Assembly: GCA_028023455.1 (NCBI GenBank) | Contig: JAQFVV010012531.1 | Coordinates: 122,001 to 186,000 of the forward strand | Source of the DNA: Epiperipatus broadwayi | Lineage: Eukaryota > Onychophora > Udeonychophora > Euonychophora > Peripatidae | Reading direction: 5' to 3' | Length of the DNA stretch: 64,000 nt | In this document: one piece after another, positions 29,637 to 40,953 of the stretch | Layout: every line of letters begins with the position of its first letter | Numbering within the stretch: position 1 is the stretch's first letter | Notes under the pieces: generated by a model | Told to the model about the DNA's origin: nothing | Databases searched by the model: none | What the model saw: the letters and a program-made list of their open reading frames with translations, nothing else | Translations under genes and position numbers: made by a program

Positions 29637-32244
29637 TATAACCTCCATCTTCTTCACTTATTTACTTTATTATATTTATAATTGCCCAGGTGCCAATTCT
29701 ATGCAAAATAGAATAAAATTTATAATTATAAATTATATTTAAACTTATTTAAAAGGTTTTATATTGTAATTATTCTATGGCTTAGCTCAGTTGAGATTAT
29801 AGAATATGGTCTTTATATATGAGGCCAACAAGGATGATAAAAACGTCTATAAACAATAATACTATAAGGTTAATTTAAATATGTTCAGAGCATCTATTCA
29901 ATACTAAAACTGTTGCAAAATTGACAATTATTACATTTATTATGGTATAGACAATGATGAGGATTGGGTATCTTTTTATCCAAATCACCACCTATTCTAA
30001 GCAAAGTAAAATATATTATTAGCATTGTAATACTGAGATTTATTACCACCAGACAAATTAAATAAAACTTGACTTATATTGACAAACTTATATCTTCTAT
30101 AACTATGTTATGTTAACCAGATGTGTGTGTGTGGAAATGGAGAATCGAATGTATATATAATCAAGCAATTCATATGGGCTATTTATTCAATATAACATTT
30201 ATTAAAATAAAATCAAAATTAAACAATAACTAAAAAATATATTATTTATACACCTTGATAACCAATTACATCTCTTCTAAGGTAAAATCAAAATTGACTA
30301 CTATTTAATATGTTAATCATATATTTTCGAATATGTGCATTTGATTATATTGTAAATATAATGTATTTCTGAAACATATTTTATTAGATTATTTATAGAA
30401 CTTGGATGATGCCATAAATCAATCATCTTTTATACATATGATAAAAATTTATACAACACATATCTGTTATAATCAATGTATACAATCTAACACTAACTAT
30501 ACAAAACTAAAGACAAGCATGGAAAAACACTAACCAAACACTTATTTTTATACTTATATACGTCACGGTTAATTAATATCTCCAAACCCAATCTAAATAA
30601 TCTACTCATCTCTGTACCATTTCTACCATCAACTTATAACAGACACGGTTTTAATTCTTTATTTTTTTAAATAAAGTTCATTAGCGAAATTAAACATAAT
30701 AAATACAATTAAAAAAAAAAAATAAAAATAATAATAATAATAATTTATAGCATCACGCACACACTCGAATATATATAATCACCTATAGTATAATTTCTAG
30801 ATCATACAAAATATGTTATCATATTATAATATATAAGAAGTTACATTGTTTTGTTCTTTTTTTTTTAAAAGAACACAAAAAAAAAAAAAAGGTTGTACAT
30901 CTATTGTAATCAATAAAAAAAAAATATTTGTCACTATCCCATTATTACATGTTAAGTTTTTTTTTTAAAAAAATTTGAAAGTTGAAAGAAACATACATAT
31001 TAATTTCAAAGATAATAGTAAATTATAACATAAAAAAAAATGTCTATCCGATTGTTAAGCATAACTTGTTAAGAATGATAAGAGTTTTTTTTTTATCCTA
31101 GAATTCCGTGATGGGCGTTAAAAATGACATTTGCATGCATTGAAATTATTTCACTATATATACGCGAATAGCAAAGTTATACAGTAGAAAATTATCTTCT
31201 TGATATAAAATTAAGTAGATAAACTTTTTCATTTTAAATTTTAATTTGCAGAAGATTGATAGAAAATGATTAGAATTGAATATTAAGCGTTTGGTTCTAG
31301 CGTTTAACAAGAAAAATTTATCCAGCTTTACTTTAAATAATTTTGTCATTTTAATATTATTTACTTTTGGCAATATTTTAAAATAAATTATAATTACTTA
31401 TCTTATGTGACATCCAGGTATTTTTAAAGGTAGTGAACTTGAACCATCATTTGACAGAAATTTGGAGCTGATTTCCCTCTGGGTCTATCTCTTCATGGTT
31501 TTATTACTCCAGTAGTATAATAGAAATTTTCCATAAATATATCATTAGAATCCTTGCGATGTTTTTTTATATTTGTTGTAATACTTTTAGAGAGTTTTTT
31601 TTTTATTCTTTTACGTTTTTTTTTTTTACATTTTTTCTCTTGGAAATTTTTTTACTTGAAGAAGTTTTTAACCTTTTTTGTCTCTCTTCACGCATGCCCT
31701 CTGTGTTTCTATGACAATCAACTTTGGAAGCTTGCCAGAAATATTATTTATAAAAATTTTAACAATACAATGTTTGAATATAATAAACATAGTAATAAAA
31801 AAAATATTAAATACTAATTATTAATTTTAGAAATGTTATTTACTATTACAAATAATCTTTATCATTTTTAAAACATAAGATTCTAAGACAATATATAATC
31901 AGTAACTTATAAATAAAATATAGAAAAGAAAATTCTAATTAATAATATATTTATGCATCTGCCTATTATGACATGTAAATCCTCTACTATACACAAACAT
32001 CTACCACTAAACATATAGTCCAAAACTCCACCAATCAATATACCCATTTAAAATTTTAATTTTGTTAAAATCCTAATTTTAACTAGCAAATTACATCACA
32101 ATTTAAGTTTAGTTTTCCTAAAAACTCAATTTTAAATATTAAATTATATCACAATTCATTTTTCTCAACTAATTACCTTTAGCCATTGTTAGCACAAATG
32201 TGACCTTCCCACATTTCTTTCTGGTGCCAACCTGGAAGGTTACA
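29637..32244 (-). repeat. 3' LTR of the giant-LTR element
   Basis: This LTR of about 2608 bp is nearly identical to 36996-39596. It contains A-rich and T-rich tracts and a short TG run near 30122. The ORF at 31146-31373 on the - strand has no ATG (its first codon is TTG) and is not considered a gene. No clear promoter or polyadenylation signal was singled out. Confidence 0.88.
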
Positions 32245-32245
32245 A

Positions 32246-32257
32246 TCCTTCCCCCTT
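32246..32257 (-). promoter_or_regulatory. Polypurine tract
   Basis: On the - strand AAGGGGGAAGGA lies one base before the TGTAACC start of the 3' LTR. This is the expected position and composition of the plus-strand priming site of an LTR retrotransposon. Confidence 0.85.
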
Positions 32258-32481
32258 ATGAAAGAAAAATGAATTGGATAAACAACAATCAATATTAATA
32301 GCACATCAAATTTTACATTAAGATCATTCCTCAATTAGAAAATTATGTTTGTCGAATAAACATAAAACAATAAAAACATTTAATGCTTTTACAAACACTT
32401 GTTCCTATTATATTTTAGCAACATTAAATAAGCAAGAAAAAAAGAACTAAATTCTATATTGAACAATATGTATGACTTTTA

Positions 32482-33174
32482 TTAATCATGTCTTGCAGGA
32501 CATGGAACCAAACTGCGAGCATTATAAGTAAATTTAAACCTTGCTCGATTATTCTTTATTTCCTTTTTTCTGACAAGTTTATCTCTACAAGATTTCATTT
32601 TTACTTTGTTGGATTTAATTCTAGCCTTTTTAATATATTTTACTTTATTTCTAACTTTCTTAAGATGATTTATATTAAATACTTCTTCCTTTATTCCTTT
32701 GAGTTTGATCTTAGCCTTTCCAACTTCTTTTTCTTCATCAACAATCTTTCTGCCAAGATTTAAATTAACTATCTTTTCATTTATTAATTCAAATTTGACT
32801 TTTGCTTTTCCAATATCTCTTATGTAATCTACACCTTTATTAAGATAACTTATCTTAACCTTCTCTTTACTCATCTCTTTGAACTTAACTTTAATTTTCT
32901 TCATATGTTCATTGTGATTAATTATCTCTCTCATAAAATCTACTTTGGTTTTCTTCTTACTTTTATGTTTAAGCTTTACTTTGGCTTTGCCTAAATCTTT
33001 TTCTGGATTAATAACTCTTCTAAGAAAATTTAAATCAAACATCTTTGTCTTCTTCATTTTACATTTTATTTTCACTTTACTGACTTCTCTAGCATGACTA
33101 ACACTTTCTATGAAACATTTCATACTACATATTACATGTTTAGTATCTCCATAAAATATTTTTTTTGAAAACAT
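32482..33174 (-). CDS. Repeat-rich basic protein of the LTR element (ORF2)
   Basis: A 230-codon ORF with a true ATG start, ending about 225 bp before the polypurine tract. The protein is Lys-rich and very basic. From about residue 45 to 200 it consists of roughly five diverged repeats of about 30 residues. Each pairs a hydrophobic segment (L-R-R-V-I, M-R-E-I-I, L-N-K-G-V, L-G-R-K-I, L-K-K-V-R) with a following G-K-A-K-V-K-L-K-like basic segment. The C-terminus ends P-C-P-A-R-H-D. No zinc knuckle or enzymatic motif is visible. It starts 26 bases after the end of the ORF1 extension and lies in a different frame. A nucleic-acid-binding, Gag-like role is possible, but it is inference. I do not recognise the family. 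Confidence 0.6.
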   Translation of the reverse strand: MFSKKIFYGDTKHVICSMKCFIESVSHAREVSKVKIKCKMKKTKMFDLNFLRRVINPEKDLGKAKVKLKHKSKKKTKVDFMREIINHNEHMKKIKVKFKEMSKEKVKISYLNKGVDYIRDIGKAKVKFELINEKIVNLNLGRKIVDEEKEVGKAKIKLKGIKEEVFNINHLKKVRNKVKYIKKARIKSNKVKMKSCRDKLVRKKEIKNNRARFKFTYNARSLVPCPARHD

Positions 33175-33200
33175 TTGCCTTCACCTTATGTTCTAAATAA

Positions 33201-34823
33201 TCAATAACACATTGGAATTATGTCTTCATTTTTATTTTTAAATTTATTACCTGTAATATCAGTAACCTTAAGTAATTCATTCTCCAAAATTTCTAGGTAT
33301 TTCATGTTTAAGGAAATTATTTCTGTCTTCATTGATTTACTATTTTTTTTCTTTTTATCAAGATTCTTCTTGAAATCTTTGAGGATGTCTATATCTCCAT
33401 TTTTATCTAATATCGTTTCATCTATCCTTTCTATTCGTCATTGTGCCTCTACCTCCTTTGCCATTACTTCTTTTATCATAGTCTGAAAATCTAACTTTAC
33501 CTCCACACAACTATGATCTTTATTTTGTATCTCCACATTCACATCTATGTCTTTCTTAATCATTTCAATAGATTCTTTACGTTTTTTCATCTTTTCATCA
33601 TTCGATTCAAGAATCTTTCTAATTAATTCTTCATTTTTAAAATTTTTCCCATTTACTAAATCTATCAATGGTTTATCTTTTTTCCTATCATCTATCAACT
33701 CAACAGACGGTATATTTGGTTCTAATCCTTTAGTAACCAATTCAACAGATTCCTTTCGAATCTCTATTTCTTCATGAATTAACTCACTATCTGTACTAAT
33801 TTTTCCAACAGATAACTTGGTTTCTTCACTAGCTAATTCAATAAAAGATTTGTCTTTTCTTAAATCATCTTCTGCTATCTTATCAAATGATACATTATCA
33901 TTTACATCCTTGTTAACTAATTTAACAGAATCTTTGTTTTCTTCTGCCAAACTACTACATAAGTTAATATCTTCATTAACTATTTTAATTACTTGTGGAT
34001 TTGCTTTTCTTATTATTTTAACAAGTTGTCTATTTTCTGCCATACTTTTACTAATTAAACTAATAGGTTCTTTACGCTTTTTCAAATCTGTACTAGTTAC
34101 TTTAACACATTTATCAATTACTTTGAAAGATACTTTCTGATTTGCTATATCCTTATCAATTATCTCAACTGATGGCTTAGATTCAGTTTCTATACTTTTA
34201 GATTCAATATTTTGTGATTTATTATTCTCCTCTAATTTATTTTTCAAATTAGCATCTACTATTTTAACATCTTGACTAACTATCTCAACAGATTTAGGTT
34301 CTCCCTTTTTTATTTGGTTTAATTTAAGTTCTTTGTATGCCTTTAACTCTTCCTCAGCTAAACTAATATTCTTATTAATCTTCATAACTTGGTCATTAAT
34401 ATTCTCTTGCATTTCTAGCTTCATTTTGGGTATTTCTAACCTTGCTTCTAGCTTTGTTTCTAGTTTCACTTCTACTTTTGTCTCTGACATTTCTGACTTT
34501 ATTTCAACTATCCTCTCCTCTGGCTTCTCTTGACTCAATTTCATTTCTGCCTTTCGCTCTGCATAACCTGATCTCATCATTGAAATTAGTCTTGCTTGAT
34601 CAGACTTTAATTCTTTTAGTTCTTCCCTTAATATATTTCTAAACAACATCAACATATCATTATCTAGAGTTTGAGGGATAGTATCTCTCATCCTATCAGA
34701 TTCTCCATAGGACATATCTATAACTTCATTTCCTGATTCAAGATCAGGAGACAATGCAACCATGTCTGGAGATGGTGTCTCTTGAGACCCACCCAAACTA
34801 TCGTATAAACTAAACTCTTCCAT
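33201..34823 (-). CDS. Coiled-coil/short-repeat protein of the LTR element (ORF1, with in-frame UGA)
   Basis: The ATG at 34823 opens a 461-codon reading frame ending at UGA (33438-33440). The same frame then continues open for 78 more codons to a second UGA at 33201. The acidic N-terminus (about 1-60) is rich in Ser, Asp and Pro. About residues 60-170 are a charged Glu/Lys-rich probable coiled coil. About 170-430 carry many loose copies of a 12-16-residue motif of the form S-V-E-[LI]-[IV]-x-K-D (for example K-D-S-V-K-L-V-N-K-D). The region after the UGA is also charged. It sits where gag would be, but I see no capsid or zinc-knuckle motif. The UGA may be a mutation (a CGA to UGA change is common) or a readthrough site. 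A gag-derived origin is inference. Confidence 0.65.
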
Positions 34824-36012
34824 TTAATAATCTCTTAAAATTTTTTATTAATACTACTTAAGAAAATAAGGTTTACCAGCTCCAACCTCCACCAAATCAA
34901 CAATTCAAATTCACCATCACTACCTAAAATGACATAAAATTTCCACAATTTTATTTTCCCATATAATGTTCGATTTTCCCACACACACATAGGCAAGAAG
35001 ACATTAAGTTTTAACTAGATAACATTAATCTAAACATAGCTGGAATTATAAATTAAATTTTATATGATCCACTATAGTTATATTGCAAACTACACCAATT
35101 CAAACAACTGATAAAAGACCAAAATAATTTAAACATATTCATTTATCTTTATGCTGTATTGGGTGCATTCAAATATTATAACCAGCATTTATAACAAAAA
35201 AAAAATCATAACCAAAATAAAATTAATGATGACATGCATTCACTATGACAACTGATATACAATTTTTACTTAAATATGGTAAATGCCAATCTTTGCATAA
35301 GAATATAGAAAATAGCCTTTTAAGAATGAGCTATATATTCAAGTTATATATTCATCCATTCTTCTAAAGATCCAACAGATACTGACAGCCAAAATAATTA
35401 TCAGCAGTTCACAATTTTGAGATGGATAGAAGAACTCCATCACTGCTCTTAAAACATACAATGCTCCATGAACACTCTGATGATCATCTCACTTTAACCA
35501 CTCTAAGCTACCACAACCCATAATATTCTACTACAAACACTATCACAATGCCCTGCTTACATCCAAGTCTTAGGGGCTATTTATAAAATATTGTCTTGCT
35601 CATCTTTAGGAGTCTTAGAGACAAATATTACATATATATTAGAAAGAACTATGCCTTGCTCTCTCTGGAGTCTTAGAGGCAAAATCATGGCAGGACTACT
35701 GTTAACTGCTTCATGATAACTAACAACTGATATCATAATTTGGGTTGGAGCAGTGAATGAGAACAATCAGTCACCAGTGACATGAATACACCATATACTT
35801 AAGACAATAACAAAAATTCTCCATCCATCACCAAAACTTGCAACACAACCAACAAAACTCCAACAATCAAGTATTCTATTTAACCTTCAAAATTATAGAC
35901 TTTCTATAACAGAAGTGTTCCAGATATGAACAATATTAACACTTTATAATTTAATACTATCAATAATTCTATGTTTATCTAGCATCAGTACTATATTTAA
36001 TTGACAAGCAAA

Positions 36013-36063
<51 letters not shown>

Positions 36064-36529
36064 CTTATATATATATAAAAAAATGTTATCAACTTTAACA
36101 TTTACTATAAGTTGTGATATTTATATAGCTTTATACTTGAAATTAAGCTGTCTCATGGATGTATTTATTTATTTCACATAAAAAAAATGTTTTTTTTTTA
36201 AACTATACATCTGACATTCATATATCTATTACACATCTTTCAGGTATTGGCTTATTTCAAACCTTAGTTAATGCTCCATTTACCCCTAGTTCCATTTTAT
36301 CAAACATTTCTATTAATCTTCCAGATTGATATATAAAAAATCCTTGAATAAGAAAACTGCCAACTTGATTCTATTTTGGAACCAATTTTGCAATAACTGT
36401 ATACTTAAAACAGGAATAAAGTAATTCTAATGGCAATGGATTACTTCTCATCTCAGATATATGCCAATATATATCAACAAAAATATAAACACTCTACAAG
36501 ATATGAGACTTAAGTAATCAAGATCCCAC
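34824..36529 (-). other. Untranslated leader of the LTR element
   Basis: About 1.7 kb between the start of ORF1 and the primer-site-like repeats. It contains only short ORFs and a (TA)n run at about 36018-36060. A direct duplication of about 65 bp, around 35590-35685, has tcttaga-containing halves (ggagtcttagagacaaa and ggagtcttagaggcaaa). Such a long leader is unusual and carries no recognised enzyme remnant. Confidence 0.5.
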
Positions 36530-36990
36530 GATTGGACATCCATTTAACCCAATCGTATATCTAGCATTTAACCCATAAATGTCGAGGTCCCAGTTGGGCA
36601 TCCACTTAACCCCTATCTACAATAATCATCATCAAATCCAACATACTGGCTGTTATTTCACTCCACTATCATTAACTAATCATGCTTCCACATTGTGTGT
36701 CATTCATAATAAAATGTATAATATATAATCTCCAATAAAGAACAAAATACACATATGAACAAAGATGAATCGATCACCAATCATTGTGCAACCATTTAAC
36801 CCATAAATATATCGAGTGCTTAACCCAATGTATATCAGGCCATCCACATTGCATGCCACCACTTAACCATAAATATATCAGGCTATGAGACTTAATTAAA
36901 CAGGGTCATGATTGGGCAGCCACTTTACCCAATCGTATATCATGCCTCAGTATATATATCAAGCCATCCACATTGGGTGCCACTTTAACC
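36530..36990 (-). repeat. Six degenerate primer-binding-site-like motifs
   Basis: On the + strand, near-copies of the string cattgggtgccactttaacc occur at about 36530-36550, 36593-36611, 36784-36802, 36848-36868, 36911-36930 and 36971-36990. They are joined by shared spacers such as cccaatcgtatatc and ccataaatatatc. The last copy is the one placed as the primer-binding site. They look like diverged tandem duplications of the leader start. Confidence 0.75.
36971..36982 (-). promoter_or_regulatory. Primer-binding site
   Basis: On the - strand TGGCACCCAATG begins 13 bases after the 5' LTR. The TGGC start and position are typical of tRNA-primed LTR elements. The priming tRNA was not identified. 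Confidence 0.7.
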
Positions 36991-36995
36991 CTCCC

Positions 36996-39596
36996 TATAA
37001 CCTCCATCTTTTTCACTTATTTACTTTATTATATTTATAATTGCCCAGGTGCCAATTCTATGCAAAATAGAAAAAAATTTATAATTATAAATTATATTTA
37101 AACTTATTTAAAAGGTTTTATATTGTAATTATTCTATGGCTTAGCTCAGTTGAGATTATAGGATATGGTCTTTATATATGAGGCCAACAAGGATGATAAA
37201 AACGTCTATAAACAATAATACTATAAGGTTAATTTAAATATGTTCAGAGCATCTATTCAATACTAAAACTGTTGCAAAATTGACAATTATTACATTTATT
37301 ACGGTATAGACAATGATGAGGATTGGGTATCTTTTTATCCAAATCACCACCTATTCTAAGCAAAGTAAAAATATATTATTAGCATTGTAATACTGAGATT
37401 TATTACCACCAGACAAATTAAATAAAACTTGACTTATATTGACAAACTTATATCTTCTATAACTATGTTATGTTAACCAGATGTGTGTGTGTGGAAATGG
37501 AGAATCGAACGTATATATAATCAAGCAATTCATATGGGCTATTTATTCAATATAACATTTATTAAAATAAAATCAAAAATAAACAATAACTAAAAAATAT
37601 ATTATTTATACACCTTGATAACCAATTACATCTCTTCTAAGGTAAAATCAAAATTGACTACTATTTAATATGTTAATCATATATTTTCGAATATGTGCAT
37701 TTGATTATATTGTAAATATAATGTATTTCTGAAACATATTTTATTAGATTATTTATAGAACTTGGATGATGCCATAAATCAATCATCTTTTATACATATG
37801 ATAAAAATTTATACAACACATATCTGTTATAATCAATGTATACAATCTAACACTAACTATACAAAACTAAAGACAAGCATGGAAAAACACTAACCAAACA
37901 CTTATCCTTATACTTATATACGTGAGGGTTAATTAATATCTCCAAACCCAATCTAAATAATCTACTCATCTCTGACCATTTCTACCTTCAACTTATAACA
38001 GACATGGTTTTAATTCTTTATTTTTTTAAATAAAGTTCATTAGCGAAATTAAGCATAATAAATACAATTAAAAAAAAAATAAAAATAATAATAATAATAA
38101 TTTATAGCATCACGCACACACTCGAATATATATAATCACCTATAGTATAATTTCTAGATCATACAAAATATGTTATCATATTATAATATATAAGAAGTTA
38201 CATTGTTTTGTTCTTTTTTTTTAAAAGAACACAAAACAAAAAAAAATTGTTTATACATCTATTGTAATCAGAAAAAAAAATTATTTGTCAATATCCCATT
38301 ATTACATGTTAAGTTTTTTTAAAAATTTGAAAGTTGAAAGAAACATACATATTAATTTCAAAGATAATAGTAAATTATAACATAAAAAAAAATGTCTATC
38401 CGATTGTTAAGCATAACTTGTTAAGAATGATAAGAGTTTTTTTTTTTATCCTAGAATTCCGTGACGGGCGTTAAAAATGACATTTGCATGCATTGAAATT
38501 ATTTCACTATATATACATGAATAGCAAAGTTATACAGTAGAAAATTATCTTCTTGATATAAAATTAAGTAGATAAACTTTTTCATTTTAAATTTTAATTT
38601 GCAGAAGATTGATAGAAAATGATTAGAATTGAATATTAAGCGTTTGGTTCTAGCGTTTAACAAGAAAAATTTATCCAGCTTTACTTTAAATAATTTTGTC
38701 ATTTTAATATTATTTACTTTTGGCAATATTTTAAAATAAATTATAATTACTTATCTTATGTGACATCCAGGTATTTTTAAAGGTAGTGAACTTGAACCAT
38801 CGTTTGACAGAAATTTGGAGCTGATTTCCCTCTGGGTCTATCTCTTCATGGTTTTATTACTCCAGTAGTATAATAGAAATTTTCCATAAATATATCATTA
38901 GAATCCTTGCGATGTTTTTTTATATTTGTTGTAATACTTTTAGAGAGTTTTTTTTTATTCTTTTAAGTTTTATTTTTTACATTTTCTCCCTTGGAATTTT
39001 TTTTACTTTCTTCAAGTTTTTAAACTTTTTTATCTCTCTTCACTCATGCCCTCTGTGCTTCTATGACAATCAACTTTGGAAGCTTTCCAGAAATATTATT
39101 TATAAAAATTTTAACAATACAATGTTTGAATATAATAAACATAGTAATAAAAAAAATATTAAATACTAATTATTAATTTTAGAAATGTTATTTACTATTA
39201 CAAATAATCTTTATCATTTTTAAAACATAAGATTCTAAGACAATATATAATCAGTAACTTATAAATAAAATATAGAAAAGAAAATTCTAATTAATAATAT
39301 ATTTATGCATCTGCCTATTATGACATGTAAATCCTCTACTATACACAAACATCTACCACTAAACATATAGTCCAAAACTCCACCAATCAATATACCTATT
39401 TAAAATTTTAATTTTGTTAAAATCCTAATTTTAACTAGCAAATTACATCACAATTTAAGTTTAGTTTTCCTAAAAACTCAATTTTAAATATTAAATTATA
39501 TCACAATTCATTTTTCTCAACTAATTACCTTTAGTCATTGTTAGCACAAATGTGACCTTCCCACATTTCTTTCTGGTGCCAACCTGGAAGGTTACA
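36996..39596 (-). repeat. 5' LTR of the giant-LTR element
   Basis: About 2601 bp, nearly identical to the 3' LTR over its whole length, with small indels concentrated in the T-rich tract near 38940-39030. It ends (on the + strand) in ggaaggttaca at 39586-39596, followed by atatat flank. Confidence 0.88.
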
Positions 39597-40200
39597 ATAT
39601 ATGTATTGTGGAAGGAAATTACTTTTTGCATGTGCTATAAAACAGACAAGCATTTGTCTTTATTTATCTGGTCAATAAATGTTTTAAAATCAGTGATGTC
39701 CTATCTACACTTGGAGTTCATTCTTTAAATAAATCAACATTTATTGACCATGCCTGAATTTGGAGCATAATCTTATTGTGAGCCTGATTTTTAAAACAGC
39801 CTATTACCAGCATAAGTTCACATTATATATCTCTGAAAAGAAAACATTCTCATTTTTGACTACCTGTGATACTGAATTGTTATTAGTTGATATGTATATA
39901 ATAATTGATAATATAGATTTATACACATATGAGTTATTGTGGAATGAAATAACTCTTCACACTGTCATTATAAAACAGACAGCACTGTTCTGCTGAGAAC
40001 TGTTTTCAAAGCATAGGTGGTAGACTTATTCTTAGAGACTATTTTTTAAATAATCCATTATTAACTGTGCTTGAATTTACATCTTGATCCTATTGTGAAT
40101 CTCATTTTATAGTGCATATATGAAAATTAGTTTTCTTTCACAATATGCCATATGTGTATAAATTGCTATTTATTATCAATATCTGCATCAAACTTAAAAG
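39597..40200. repeat. Diverged direct duplication
   Basis: Two related halves are visible. Around 39645 and 39970 both read ataaaacagacaagca-like sequence. Around 39745 and 40060 both read a tgcctgaattt-then-ttattgtga pattern. The unit is about 320 bp. The 78-codon ORF here is not recognised and is probably part of the repeat. Confidence 0.45.
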
Positions 40201-40860
40201 AATTGCATTATCTTTATAAACCTAAGCTAAGTGGTTTTGGAACAGTGGATACTTATTCAAAGGCTGAAGAAGATTATAGAAAGAATCAATGAGTATAGAT
40301 TGCCATTATGCTTTGGAATTATAAATTATGAAAAGGTGTTTGAACCTATAGATATTTCTGTAATGATTAAAATTTCTGAACACCAAATCATCGACATTTT
40401 ATTTTGTCATATTCTGAAATATTATTATCAAAATGAAAAATCATTGATTAGATTATATGATGACACAAACTAAAACTTGATAAAAATAAAAATAATTTGA
40501 TGCTATATTGCCAAAACTTTTTATAACAGTCTTATGGGAATAATTTTTTTAATCAAAATAAAAAAACTAAGAGAATAAAAATAATGGAAAATTATTTAAG
40601 TCAATTAAATTTCAGATAATGTTTTTGTTATTATTTTATGTTTTGCAATTAACAAAAAAAAATATTACAAATGCAATCACATAAAAGCAAGAAGTAGGAC
40701 TAAAGATAAATGTTAAAAAAAGATGAATGCTCAATTACTTTTTAAAAAAGAAGAAACTAAAAATTGATAGTAATAAATTACAAAAATTATAAATATGTTG
40801 GTCAGATTATTAACAATGTAAAAATTAATTTTAAAATTAAAATTAATTAAAGTGATTTTA
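40201..40860 (+). pseudogene. RTE-like LINE reverse transcriptase fragment
   Basis: The open segment 40231-40473 reads I-E-R-I-N-E-Y-R-L-P-L-C-F-G-I-I-N-Y-E-K-V-F. This matches the conserved RTE-clade stretch in which an N-E-Y block is followed by P-L-C, the aspartate-containing D-Y-E-K-A-F core and a valine. The catalytic Asp is replaced by Asn, and the frame upstream (G-F-G-T-V-D) is shifted. About 300 bp further on, a Y-V-G-Q-I-I-N-N-like segment resembles the later Y-L-G-Q block. There is no ATG start and no intact domain, so this is a dead 5'-truncated copy. Confidence 0.65.
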
Positions 40861-40953
40861 GTAAAAATGACAACATTAAAATAATATAAGCATATATATT
40901 TAGAATGAAAGTTTTTCTAATAAATATGTTACACTAACGCGCAATTATGTCAA

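Larger units (their letters stand above)
29637..39596 (-). mobile_element. Young LTR retrotransposon with giant LTRs and no recognisable pol
   Basis: Two direct repeats of about 2.6 kb flank a 4751-bp interior. Read on the - strand each LTR starts TGTAACC and ends GGTTATA, a near-perfect short inverted terminus. The interior starts with a primer-binding-site-like TGGCACCCAATG 13 bases after the 5' LTR and ends with the polypurine run AAGGGGGAAGGA just before the 3' LTR. The LTRs differ at only scattered positions, so insertion was recent. The interior carries two ORFs (33201-34823 and 32482-33174), but no reverse transcriptase, RNase H, integrase or zinc-knuckle motif could be read. It therefore looks like a large non-autonomous (LARD-type) element mobilised in trans. 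No target duplication was recognised: the flanks are tgtgcc on the left and atatat on the right. Confidence 0.85.

Noticed and set aside
31146-31373. 75-codon ORF present in both LTRs (also 38499-38726)
   Set aside because: The first codon is TTG, not ATG. Its presence in both LTRs only reflects their common origin.
31554-31817. Phe-rich + strand ORFs in both LTRs (also 38912-39169)
   Set aside because: Low-complexity reading through a T-rich tract that differs by indels between the two LTRs, so the frame is not preserved.
33220-34642. Several + strand ORFs of 66-107 codons
   Set aside because: They lie antisense within the retrotransposon ORFs and are Ser/Phe/Leu-rich mirror readings of Lys/Glu-rich coding sequence.
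29631-39602. Target-site duplication of the full LTR element
   Set aside because: The flanks next to the assumed ends (tgtgcc and atatat) do not match, so no duplication is claimed.
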